Positions 35,286 to 45,860 of a DNA stretch of 64,000 nt are shown in pieces. A program made the translations under genes and the position numbers. Position 1 is the first letter of the stretch; every line of letters begins with the position of its first letter. The notes below the pieces were generated by a model that made no database searches, was not told where the DNA came from, and saw only the letters and a program-made list of their open reading frames with translations. Origin of the DNA: Micromonospora sp. CP22 (GTDB lineage Bacteria > Actinomycetota > Actinomycetes > Mycobacteriales > Micromonosporaceae); NCBI RefSeq assembly GCF_009712475.1, contig NZ_VCJO01000013.1:1-64000 (forward strand), read 5' to 3'.

Positions 35286-36131
35286 TCACGCGAGCGGCAC
35301 GGGGACGCGTGCCTGTTCGTCGGCCTCGACCTGGCGATTCCAGTCAGGCTTGGTGGCCCGCCAGCCCTCGTCGTCGAAACCCTTGCGCCAATAGCCGGAG
35401 ATGGACAGCCACTCGCGGGGCACCGACCGGTCCACCCGCAGCAGCCGGCGCAACTGGCGGACGAAGGACGCCTCGCCGTGCACGAAGGCGTGCACGGTGC
35501 CGGACGGGAAGTCCAACTCGCGCACCGCGGCCACCAACGCCTCGCCCACCGGGCGGGCGCCCCGGTGCAGCCAGGTCAGTCGCACCGCGCCGGGGCTGGG
35601 CAGTGGTTGCTCGTCGGCCGGGCCGTCGACCTCGACGAAGACGTACGCGGGCGCACCGACCGGGAGACGGGCCAGGGACGCGGCGATCGCCGGCAGCGCG
35701 CTCTCGTCACCGGCCAGCAGGTGCCAGTCGGCCTCCGGGCTCGGCGCGTACGCCCCGCCCGGGCCGACGAACAGCACCTCGTCGCCGGGCCGCAGCGCCG
35801 CCGCCCACGGGCCGGCCAGCCCTTCGTCACCGTGGTGCACCACGTCGACGGTCAGTTCCCCGGCCGCCGCGTCGAAGGCACGCACCGTGTAGGCGCGCAG
35901 CCGGGGCCACTGGTCGCGGGGCAGCTCCCGGCGGATGGCGGCGAGGTCGAGGGGGCGCGGGTGGTCGACTCCGGCGACCGGAAAGACGATCTTTATGTAG
36001 TGGTCGGTGAACTCGCCGATCGGCAGACCGGTCAGCTCCTCACCGCCGAGCACCAACCGGACCACGTGCGGCGTGGGCCGCCAGGTGCGCAGGACGCGGG
36101 CGGAGGTGACCTTCTTCGGGCGATCCGTCAT
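35286..36131 (-). CDS. Siderophore-interacting protein (FAD/NAD(P)H ferric-siderophore reductase)
   Basis: The 281-residue protein has the flavin motif RAYTVR, the FAD domain before it and a C-terminal NAD(P)H-binding part (DWHLLAGDESALPAIAASL, VHAFVHGEASFVRQLRR) ending with ISGYWRKGFDDEGW, the hallmark of SIP/ViuB proteins. These reduce ferric siderophores in the cytoplasm to release iron. An iron-box palindrome lies two bases before the start codon, so expression should be repressed by an IdeR/DmdR-type regulator under iron plenty. It is monocistronic; no siderophore biosynthesis genes are in the window. Confidence 0.93.
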   Translation of the reverse strand: MTDRPKKVTSARVLRTWRPTPHVVRLVLGGEELTGLPIGEFTDHYIKIVFPVAGVDHPRPLDLAAIRRELPRDQWPRLRAYTVRAFDAAAGELTVDVVHHGDEGLAGPWAAALRPGDEVLFVGPGGAYAPSPEADWHLLAGDESALPAIAASLARLPVGAPAYVFVEVDGPADEQPLPSPGAVRLTWLHRGARPVGEALVAAVRELDFPSGTVHAFVHGEASFVRQLRRLLRVDRSVPREWLSISGYWRKGFDDEGWRATKPDWNRQVEADEQARVPVPLA

Positions 36132-36133
36132 TC

Positions 36134-36147
36134 GGTTAGGCTAACCT
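36134..36147. promoter_or_regulatory. Iron box (IdeR/DmdR-type operator)
   Basis: GGTTAGGCTAACCT matches the centre of the actinobacterial iron box TTAGGTTAGGCTAACCTAA, including the palindrome GGTTAGgCTAACC. It is 2 bases from the ATG of the siderophore-interacting gene, so bound repressor would cover the transcript start and ribosome site. Confidence 0.85.
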
Positions 36148-36179
36148 CAGTAGCGCCTCGCCTGTCGACCCCGTCCGGG

Positions 36180-37421
36180 TCAGTTCCCGATCAGGCGATC
36201 GTGCCAGGCCACGGCGGCCGGGTCGGTCAGCGAGGCCACCTGGTCGATCACCACCCGCAGCCGCGCGGCGTCGTCGGGTGCGTCCCGCCACAGCGGGGCG
36301 AACACCGGGTCGAGCGCTTCCGGTGCCCGCGCGGCCAGGGTCGCCACCAGCCCGGCGACGATCTCCCGCTGTCGCCGGTAACGGCCCTGTGCGCCGGGTC
36401 GGCGCATCACGTACCGCAGGGCGATCCCCTTGAGCAGGGCACACCGGGCACGCAACGGCCGGGGCACGACCAGGTCGGCCGCGTACCGTCGATGTGGTCC
36501 CGGGCCGAACCGCTCGGTGGTGGCGGCGACGGCGGTCGCCACGAACCGACCGGTCAGCGCGCTGGTGGTCGCCTTGAGCGCGGCCTGGGCCCGGTGGCTG
36601 CCGTCGTAGCCGACCAGCGGGGCGAGCAGCGGGTCGGCGAGCAGTTCGGCCAGCGCCTGCCCCAGGTAGTCGGGCGGCTCGGTCGAGTAGACGGCGGCGA
36701 CGTCGGCGCAGAGCGCCCGCCGCTCGTCGGCGTCGGCGAGCAGCGGCTCCAGCGTCAGGTATCCGCCGTGGATGCCGTCCTCGACGTCGTGCACCGAGTA
36801 CGCCACGTCGTCCGCCCAGTCCATGACCTGCGCCTCCAGGCACCGCCGCTGGCCGGCCGGGGCACCCTGCCGGACCCAGGCGAAGGCGGGCAGGTCGTCG
36901 GCGTACACCCCGAACTTGCGCCGACCGGGTTGCCGGGTCCACGGGTACTTGCCGACCGCGTCGAGCGAGGCGCGGGTCAGGTTCAGCCCGACGGACGTCC
37001 CGTCCGGGGCGTACACCTTGGCCTCCAGTCGGGTCAGCACGCGCAGCGTCTGCGCGTTGCCCTCGAACCCGCCGCAGTCGGCGGCCAACTCGTCGAGCGC
37101 ACTCTCCCCGTTGTGCCCGAACGGCGGGTGACCGAGGTCGTGGGCCAGGCCGGCGGTGTCCACCACGTCCGGATCGCAGCCCAGCCGGGCACCCATCTCC
37201 CGGGCGATCTGGGCCACCTCCAGCGAGTGGGTCAGCCGGGTACGCAGGAAGTCGTCGGTGCCGGCCGTGTGCACCTGGGTCTTAGCGGCCAGCCGCCGGA
37301 ACGCCGCCGAGTGCAGCACCCGCGCCCGGTCCCGCTCGTACGGCGACCGACCGTGCTCCGAGTCCTTGACCGGCTCCGCCACCCGACGCGCCGCGTCCGG
37401 CTCACCGGAGGCAGCGGTCAA
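36180..37421 (-). CDS. dgt: Deoxyguanosinetriphosphate triphosphohydrolase (dGTPase)
   Basis: The 413-residue HD-superfamily enzyme has RTRLTHSLEVAQIAR, the metal motif HDLGHPPFGHNGE and WADDVAYSVHDVEDG with the remaining His/Asp ligands. It cleaves dGTP to deoxyguanosine and triphosphate, which affects nucleotide pools and DNA quality. Short insertions aside, the length fits the shorter actinobacterial Dgt type. It overlaps the VOC gene by ATGA. Confidence 0.94.
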   Translation of the reverse strand: MTAASGEPDAARRVAEPVKDSEHGRSPYERDRARVLHSAAFRRLAAKTQVHTAGTDDFLRTRLTHSLEVAQIAREMGARLGCDPDVVDTAGLAHDLGHPPFGHNGESALDELAADCGGFEGNAQTLRVLTRLEAKVYAPDGTSVGLNLTRASLDAVGKYPWTRQPGRRKFGVYADDLPAFAWVRQGAPAGQRRCLEAQVMDWADDVAYSVHDVEDGIHGGYLTLEPLLADADERRALCADVAAVYSTEPPDYLGQALAELLADPLLAPLVGYDGSHRAQAALKATTSALTGRFVATAVAATTERFGPGPHRRYAADLVVPRPLRARCALLKGIALRYVMRRPGAQGRYRRQREIVAGLVATLAARAPEALDPVFAPLWRDAPDDAARLRVVIDQVASLTDPAAVAWHDRLIGN

Positions 37422-37771
37422 TCTCCACGCTGCCGTAGGACGCAGAACTCGTTGCCCTCCGGGTCGGCCAGCACCGTCCAGTCATCACCGTCCTGGCCGA
37501 TGTCGACGTGCCGGGCACCCATGTCGACCAGCCGTTCCACCTCGGCCTCCCGGTTGGTCGGACGCAGGTCGAGGTGCAGCCGGTTCTTGCCCTCCTTGAC
37601 GCCGGTCACCGGCACGAAGACGATGCCGGGCAACCGGTCGACGCTCTGCCGGATCTCCACCTCGTCCGGTCGTTCCTGGACCACCTGGTACCCGAGCGCC
37701 TCGGCCCACCAGCGGGCCAGCCGGCCCGGATCGCGGGCGTCGACGGTCAGGCTCTCCCACACGCTGGTCAT
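37418..37771 (-). CDS. VOC-family (glyoxalase-like) protein
   Basis: A 117-residue protein with two beta-alpha-beta-beta-beta modules: VDARDPGRLARWWAEALGY, RLHLDLRPTNREAEVERLV and the closing DPEGNEFCVLRQ. This is the small glyoxalase/bleomycin-resistance-like fold common in actinobacteria. The substrate is unknown. It lies in front of dgt and overlaps it, so the two are co-transcribed. Confidence 0.88.
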   Translation of the reverse strand: MTSVWESLTVDARDPGRLARWWAEALGYQVVQERPDEVEIRQSVDRLPGIVFVPVTGVKEGKNRLHLDLRPTNREAEVERLVDMGARHVDIGQDGDDWTVLADPEGNEFCVLRQRGD

Positions 37772-38057
37772 GCGGACACCGCCGTGGCACCGACAGCCTT
37801 CGACAACTCGGCACGCGATTCCATCCGGCCACCCCTTCGCGAAAGACGGTCCATGGGCGAAGTCAGGTTACGCCCGCAGCGCGGGTTCGGCGCGCCGACG
37901 ACGTGGGCCCGGCGGGTCCACATCCTCCGATCAGACGAGAGTTGTCGCCCGATTGCCGACGGTGAGAGGATCGCACTTGTCGACATCCACGGGTAGCGTC
38001 GCCATCGCGGAACGTCACTGTTGCGGCGGAGACACGACCGGTGGGAGAGACACGCTC

Positions 38058-38558
38058 GTGAACGCGGAAACGATGATGGGTACCGAACTACGCGGGCTGC
38101 GCCGACGCCGTCCCGAGGTCGCCGGCATGGTCCTCGCCGGCACCGACGGCCTGCTCATCTCCAGCGACCTGCCCGCGACCGACGCCACCCACCTGGCGGC
38201 GCTGGCCGCAGCCAGCTTCGGCCTCGGGCACCGGATGGCGGCGACCGTACGGCAGGGTGAGTTCCACGAGTCCGTGGTGCACACCGCAGCCGGTTGCGTG
38301 GTGACCTATCCGGCCGGGCGGGACGCGCTGCTGACCCTGGTCGCCAACCCCGGAGCCGATCTGGCGGCTCTGCGCGAGGAGGCCCGTGGTGTGGTCCGCC
38401 GCGCCGGCCCGGCCCTCGCCTCCTGTCGGCGTCCGACGCTGCTGCCCCAGCAGCCGGATCCGCACGCCCCGCTGGCGGTGCGTACGCCCATGGCCACGAT
38501 GCCGAACCAACGTCCCCGCCGCGAACCGTCCACCTCGTGGCGTCGCCCTCCGATCTGA
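38058..38558 (+). CDS. Roadblock/LC7-domain protein (orphan)
   Basis: The 166-residue protein carries a roadblock domain in its first 120 residues (PEVAGMVLAGTDGLLISSDL, AAASFGLGHRMA, DALLTLVANPGADLAALREE). A basic, Pro/Arg-rich tail follows. Neither a kinase nor a GTPase gene is adjacent, unlike the roadblock gene at 31261. The start is GTG at 38058, after GGGAGAGA. Role unknown; similar proteins modulate small GTPases of the MglA type. Confidence 0.82.
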   Translation: MNAETMMGTELRGLRRRRPEVAGMVLAGTDGLLISSDLPATDATHLAALAAASFGLGHRMAATVRQGEFHESVVHTAAGCVVTYPAGRDALLTLVANPGADLAALREEARGVVRRAGPALASCRRPTLLPQQPDPHAPLAVRTPMATMPNQRPRREPSTSWRRPPI

Positions 38559-38564
38559 CCACCC

Positions 38565-38619
38565 AACGTCGGGGAGGTGCTGCCGCACGGCGGCTCGACA
38601 CAGCACCATCCCCGACGTT
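38565..38619. terminator. Long hairpin terminator between convergent genes
   Basis: AACGTCGGGGAGGTGCTG pairs with CAGCACCATCCCCGACGTT with one extra base, enclosing an 18-base loop. It ends both the orphan roadblock gene and ppdK. Confidence 0.75.
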
Positions 38620-38655
38620 CGCCGCCTGGGGAACCCCAGGGGGCGGGGCGTGTGG

Positions 38656-41364
<2,709 letters not shown>

Positions 41365-41674
41365 CAGAGCCTCCCACGCGCCCGGATTGACACTTAACGA
41401 AGGTTCAGTTCTCAGGTACCCCGGACCCATCACCTGGTAATCCGGAAGTCGTGCCGATCGGTGGGCGAAGGCTAAGCGAACAACGCGTGACCTGGGAGCA
41501 TCCGGTGACAATAGGCACAGCAATCACGACTGTCCGCGTTCATGACAGTTTTTGGGAACGATTCCACGCGCACATTCACGCAATCGCCAGCCTCCCCGTA
41601 CGCTTGACGGCACGTTGTGTGACCACCTCGCACCATTGCCACAACCGCCGCGAATACACCCCTCGGGAGTCCCC
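41365..41674. other. Divergent promoter region of ppdK and hexosaminidase genes
   Basis: About 310 bases without a gene. It contains A/T-richer stretches near 41385-41440 and 41510-41560, suitable for the two divergent promoters. I see no clear operator. Confidence 0.4.
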
Positions 41675-43390
41675 TTGTCCGCCCCGCCCAGCAGCACACC
41701 GGAGCCACTCGACCCGTCCCGCGCCACCGCCGCCGCGCCGGCCGACGACGCGGCCCTGATCGTCGGGCGTACCGCCGGGGAGTTGGCCAGGGCGGCGGAG
41801 CAAGCGGCGGCGGCGCTGCTCGCACCGCCGGCACCGATCCGGCTGGGTGATGTGGTGCCCGCTCCGGAACGGGTCGAACCGGACGCCACGGCCGACTACC
41901 TGCTCACCGCCGACACGGTGATCCGGGCCAGCGCCGATCCGGCCGCCCTGGCGGTCGCCGACGAACTCGCCGCGCTGCTGCGCCCGGCCACCGGCTACCC
42001 GCTGCCGGTCACCGATGCCGCCACACCCGCCCCGGCGGGCGGCATCGCCCTCGCCCTGACCGGCGAGGCCGCCCTGGGCGCGGAGGGCTACCGGCTCGAC
42101 ATCACCACCGACGGGGTACGCGTCACCGCCGGCACCGCCGCCGGACTCTGGTACGGCGTGCAGACGCTGCGCCAGCTACTACCGGCCGCCGTCGAGAACA
42201 CCACTGCGGTCGACGAACGCTGGGTGCTGCCGGGCGGGTCGATCCTCGACCGCCCCCGCTACCCGCACCGAGGGGCGATGCTCGACGTGGCCCGGCACTT
42301 CTTCGGGGTCACCGACGTGCTGCGGGTGATCGACCACCTGGCCCGTTACAAGCTCAATCGACTGCACCTGCACCTCACCGACGACCAGGGCTGGCGCATC
42401 GCGATCGACTCGTGGCCCCGACTGGCCACCGTCGGCGGGGCCGGCGCGGTCGGCGACGCCCCCGGCGGCTACTACTCCCGGGCCGACTACCAGCGGATCG
42501 TGGCGTACGCCGCCGACCGGCACGTCACCGTGATCCCCGAGATCGACCTGCCCGGCCACACCCACGCCGCGCTGACCGCGTACGGCGAGCTGTCCCCCGA
42601 CCGCGTCGCACCACCGCCGTACACCGGCACCGACGTCGGCTTCAGCTACGTCGACCCGACCAGCCAGCGCACGTACGACTTCGTCGCCGACGTGCTCGGC
42701 GAGATCGCCGCGCTCACCCCGGGGCGCTGGCTGCACATCGGCGGCGACGAGGCGTTCAAGGTGCCCGCCGAGGTGTACGCCACCTTCGTCGAACGGGTGC
42801 AGCACATCGTCACCGGGCTGGGCCGGGAGGTGGTCGGCTGGCACCAGATCGCCCCCGCCGCCCATACCCACCCGAGGATCCTCCAGTGGTGGGGCACCAC
42901 CGGCGACGATCCGGTGACCGCCGAGGCGGTGCGTCGGGGGGACCGGCTGGTCCTCTCCCCGGCCAACCACGCGTACCTCGACATGAAATACGCCCCGGAC
43001 ACCCCGATCGGGCACGACTGGGCCGGTTTGATCGACGTACGCCGGGCGTACGACTGGGATCCCGCCAACCACCTGGTCGGCGTACCGGCCGAGGCGGTGC
43101 TCGGCGTCGAGGCGCCGCTCTGGACCGAGTACGTGACCACCCTCGCCGAGGTCGAGTTCATGATGTTCCCCCGGCTGCCCGCCATCGCCGAGCTGGGCTG
43201 GTCACCCCGGTCGACGCACGACTGGGAGGCGTTCCGCGTACGGTTGGCGGGGCACGGCCCGCGTTGGGCCACCGCGGGCATCGCGTACCACCGCGCTCCC
43301 GAGCTGCCCTGGCCGACGTCGGCGGGGCCGGTCCCCGCGCCGCGCGACCCGTCGACCGGGCACGCGCCGCCCGCGAACCTACCCGGATGA
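41675..43390 (+). CDS. Family 20 glycoside hydrolase (beta-N-acetylhexosaminidase)
   Basis: The 571-residue protein has the GH20b N-terminal domain (DYLLTADTVIRASADPA...) and the catalytic barrel with GAMLDVARHFF, LNRLHLHLTDDQGWR, IPEIDLPGHTHAAL and the Asp-Glu pair in HIGGDEAF (about residues 358-359). The reaction is substrate-assisted removal of terminal N-acetylglucosamine, so chitin or cell-wall fragments are likely substrates. I chose a TTG start at 41675 with GGGAG 7 bases upstream; no convincing ATG or GTG is placed well, and the frame upstream is not protein-like. No signal peptide is seen, so it is probably cytoplasmic. Confidence 0.92.
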   Translation: MSAPPSSTPEPLDPSRATAAAPADDAALIVGRTAGELARAAEQAAAALLAPPAPIRLGDVVPAPERVEPDATADYLLTADTVIRASADPAALAVADELAALLRPATGYPLPVTDAATPAPAGGIALALTGEAALGAEGYRLDITTDGVRVTAGTAAGLWYGVQTLRQLLPAAVENTTAVDERWVLPGGSILDRPRYPHRGAMLDVARHFFGVTDVLRVIDHLARYKLNRLHLHLTDDQGWRIAIDSWPRLATVGGAGAVGDAPGGYYSRADYQRIVAYAADRHVTVIPEIDLPGHTHAALTAYGELSPDRVAPPPYTGTDVGFSYVDPTSQRTYDFVADVLGEIAALTPGRWLHIGGDEAFKVPAEVYATFVERVQHIVTGLGREVVGWHQIAPAAHTHPRILQWWGTTGDDPVTAEAVRRGDRLVLSPANHAYLDMKYAPDTPIGHDWAGLIDVRRAYDWDPANHLVGVPAEAVLGVEAPLWTEYVTTLAEVEFMMFPRLPAIAELGWSPRSTHDWEAFRVRLAGHGPRWATAGIAYHRAPELPWPTSAGPVPAPRDPSTGHAPPANLPG

Positions 43391-43477
43391 CCGCTTCATC
43401 CTTTTTGCCGGGATATTTGATATTTGATCGTTTAGGCGTTATGTCCGATATCCGGTGACCGGGGCCACCCCACCGGC

Positions 43478-43647
43478 GGAATGACGGGACGGGCCCCGTC
43501 GTTGTACATGACGTAACCACGAGCGCCTCCGAGCGCCGCCCCCCGGCGGGAATGACCCCCCACCGCCGGGCGTTACATCCCCCGGACACGGGTCATCCGC
43601 CTCCCCCGCGAGGCACCCCGGAATGACCGGCGACCCCTCCGGCGTTA
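43478..43647 (+). promoter_or_regulatory. Array of three ECF-sigma-like promoters at 71-bp steps
   Basis: GGAAT occurs at 43478, 43549 and 43620, exactly 71 bases apart each time, and is followed by CGTTG/CGTTA at 43500, 43571 and 43643 after gaps of 17, 17 and 18 bases. GGAA(C/T) with CGTT at this spacing is the form of promoters read by ECF sigma factors. Neighbouring bases are also alike (CCGGCGGGAATGAC; CGTTACAnCC), so the three may be diverged tandem copies. They precede the secreted C39-like gene; the last one would start transcription about 130 bases upstream of its ATG. The remainder of 43391-43786 has an A/T-rich stretch at 43395-43450 and no gene. Confidence 0.6.
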
Positions 43648-43786
43648 CACCCTCCCGGACGCCGCCTCCCCCGGCACCGAGCGCCCGGACGATTCGTTAG
43701 CACATCCCCCTTCACGCACGACCCACCCGCGTTTCTCCTTCTCGCGGGCAGTCGCGCGCACCCCCGAACGAAAGGTGTGGATCATC

Positions 43787-44440
43787 ATGGCTAACACCAT
43801 CCTGCGCAAGACCGCTCTGACCATCGCCGCTGCCGCCGCCACCGCCGGTGGCATCGCCGGCCCCGCCATCGCCGCCCAGGCCACCCCGGGCGTGCAGGCC
43901 GCCATGGTGGCCGACCGCAAGCCCGGCGGCGAGCGTGAACTCGACGTGCGTTACGAGGCGCAGCCGAACTTCTACTACTGTGGCCCCGCCGCCGCCCGCA
44001 ACGCCCTGAGCGTGCAGGGCAAGAACATCGACGTGGACGCCATGGCCAAGGAGATGCGTACCACCGAGGCCGGCACCAACTCGATCAACGACATCACCCC
44101 GGTACTGAACAAGGAGACCGGTAAGGACGTCTACAAGTCGGTCGAGATCTCCGGCGCCAAGGCCGACGACAAGCAGACCGACAAGCTGCGCGCCGACGTG
44201 GTCCGCACCGTCGACGACGGCCGTGCCGTGGTCGCCAACATCGCCGGCACCGCCACGGACACCGACGGCATCGCGCACAGCTTCGAGGGCGGCCACTACA
44301 TCAGCGTCGTGGGCTACCGCGACAACGGCAACGTCGTCACCATCGCCGACTCCGCCGACCCCGCCCAGGCCTCCTACCGGATGAGCATCGACACGCTCGC
44401 CGACTGGATCGCCACCCGTGGCTACACCGCCACCAGCTGA
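43787..44440 (+). CDS. Secreted C39-like cysteine peptidase family protein
   Basis: The 217-residue protein has a signal peptide (ILRKTALTIAAAAATAGGIAGPAIA, cleavage near AQA). Its mature domain has the Cys-protease triad pattern of peptidase C39-like proteins: Cys65 in FYYCGPAAARNAL, His170 in GGHYISVVGY and Asp188 in IADSADP. It is exported and not linked to a bacteriocin-type ABC exporter, so it probably acts on peptides or as a binding protein outside the cell. The start MANTIL at 43787 follows AAAGGTG; a codon at 43775 is less likely. Composition is less GC-biased, richer in Lys and Asp than the neighbours. It stands alone between the promoter array and a strong terminator. Confidence 0.8.
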   Translation: MANTILRKTALTIAAAAATAGGIAGPAIAAQATPGVQAAMVADRKPGGERELDVRYEAQPNFYYCGPAAARNALSVQGKNIDVDAMAKEMRTTEAGTNSINDITPVLNKETGKDVYKSVEISGAKADDKQTDKLRADVVRTVDDGRAVVANIAGTATDTDGIAHSFEGGHYISVVGYRDNGNVVTIADSADPAQASYRMSIDTLADWIATRGYTATS

Positions 44441-44451
44441 CACCCGTACCG

Positions 44452-44485
44452 CGAAGGGCCGGCCCCCACGGGGGCCGGCCCTTCG
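44452..44485 (+). terminator. Strong hairpin terminator after the C39-like gene
   Basis: CGAAGGGCCGGCCCCC and its exact complement are separated by only AC, starting 12 bases after the stop codon. Confidence 0.85.
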
Positions 44486-44523
44486 TCGTCTTCCCCTCGG
44501 CGACCCGAGGGATGGTGCCGTGG

Positions 44524-45693
44524 TCAGCCGCCGGAGTCGGCCAACTCGGCGCCCTCGGGAACGGTGTCGTCGTCGCGGCTGGCCAGCCAGCCGTCGGGCA
44601 GGAAGACCTTGCCCGGTGAGTTGGTACGACCACGCGGCTGACCCAACGTCTCCACCGGGAACGGCACCGCCGGGTCGAGCTTGCCGAGCAGGTCGTCCAA
44701 CTGGGCCAGACTGTCGATCATCGCCAGCGAGCGGCGCAGTTCACTGCCGACCGGGAAGCCCTTCAGATACCAGGCGACGTGCTTACGGAAGTCGGTGCAG
44801 CCGTCGCGTTCACCACGAGCCGGATTGCGGGCACCGGCGGTGAACTGCTCGACCAGCAGCTCGGCGTGCCGGCGCATGGTCACCGCCACCTCGCCGAGGG
44901 TGGGCAGCCGACGCTGCGGCGAGCCGTCGAACGCCGCCTCCAGGTCGGCGAAGAGCCAGGGCCGCCCCAGACAGCCCCGGCCGATGACCACCCCGTCGGC
45001 CCCGGTGTGCGCCACCATCCGCAGCGCGTCGTCGGCCTCCCAGATGTCGCCGTTGCCGAGCACCGGCACGTCGAGCGCCTGCTTGAGGGTGGCGATGGCG
45101 TCCCAGTCCGCCAGGCCCGAATACCGCTGCGCGGCCGTACGCCCGTGCAGGGCGACCGCGGCGACCCCGGCCTCCTGGGCGGCGAGCCCCGCCTCGACGT
45201 ACGTCAGGTGGTCGTCGTCGATGCCCTTGCGCATCTTGACCGTGACCGGCACCCCGGCGGGTGCGGCGGCCTCCACCGCGGCCCTCACCAGGCGGGCGAA
45301 GAGGCGCCGCCGCCAGGGCAGCGCCGCACCGCCACCGCGACGGGTCACCTTCGGCACCGGGCAGCCGAAGTTGAGGTCGATGTGATCGGCGAGATCCCGC
45401 TCGACCACGATCCGGACGGCGGCGGCGGTGGTCTCCGGGTCGGTGCCGTAGAGCTGGAGGCTACGCGGGTGCTCGTCCGCCCCGAACGCGATCATCCGGA
45501 GCGTCTTCGGGTTCCGCTCGACCAGAGCGACCGTCGTGATCATCTCGCAGACGTAGATCCCGCCGCCCTGCTCCCGACAGAGCTGCCGGAAGCCGACGTT
45601 GGTGATGCCGGCCATCGGGGCGAGCACCACCGGCGGCCACACCTGGTGCGCTCCGATGCTCAGCGGGCCCGCAGCGGCAGTCGTCATCGGCAC
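44524..45693 (-). CDS. dusB: tRNA-dihydrouridine synthase (DusB type)
   Basis: The 389-residue flavoenzyme reduces uridines in tRNA. It has VVLAPMAGITNVGFRQLC at the N-terminal FMN site, the catalytic cysteine in DLNFGCPVPKV, KMRKGIDD, ALHGRTAAQRYSG and GNGDIWEADDAL plus GVVIGRGCLGRPWLF for the phosphate site. A C-terminal helical tRNA-binding domain follows. The start could be this codon or the ATG two codons later. A 54-bp repeat lies just upstream. Confidence 0.94.
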   Translation of the reverse strand: MPMTTAAAGPLSIGAHQVWPPVVLAPMAGITNVGFRQLCREQGGGIYVCEMITTVALVERNPKTLRMIAFGADEHPRSLQLYGTDPETTAAAVRIVVERDLADHIDLNFGCPVPKVTRRGGGAALPWRRRLFARLVRAAVEAAAPAGVPVTVKMRKGIDDDHLTYVEAGLAAQEAGVAAVALHGRTAAQRYSGLADWDAIATLKQALDVPVLGNGDIWEADDALRMVAHTGADGVVIGRGCLGRPWLFADLEAAFDGSPQRRLPTLGEVAVTMRRHAELLVEQFTAGARNPARGERDGCTDFRKHVAWYLKGFPVGSELRRSLAMIDSLAQLDDLLGKLDPAVPFPVETLGQPRGRTNSPGKVFLPDGWLASRDDDTVPEGAELADSGG

Positions 45694-45702
45694 CGCCCAA
45701 GT

Positions 45703-45756
45703 GTAAGGAAGGGCCCCTTCTTATCGCCTTGTGCATAGGAAGGGCCCCCTGCTAAC
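45703..45756. repeat. 54-bp palindromic intergenic repeat, copy 3
   Basis: Copy 3 of the family. It reads GTAAGGAAGGGCCCCTTCTT, then ATCGCCTTGTGC, then ATAGGAAGGGCCCCCTGCTA and a final AC. It sits 10 bases in front of dusB, in the divergent region with the DUF559-type gene. Confidence 0.8.
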
Positions 45757-45860
45757 GCGACGCATACCACATCCGAGCGTCGAGCAGAGCGTTGTCCACA
45801 GCGTGCGCGGCCCTCCACAGGCAGCCGCTCCGGGCCGGACACGACAGCACCGCGTCACCG

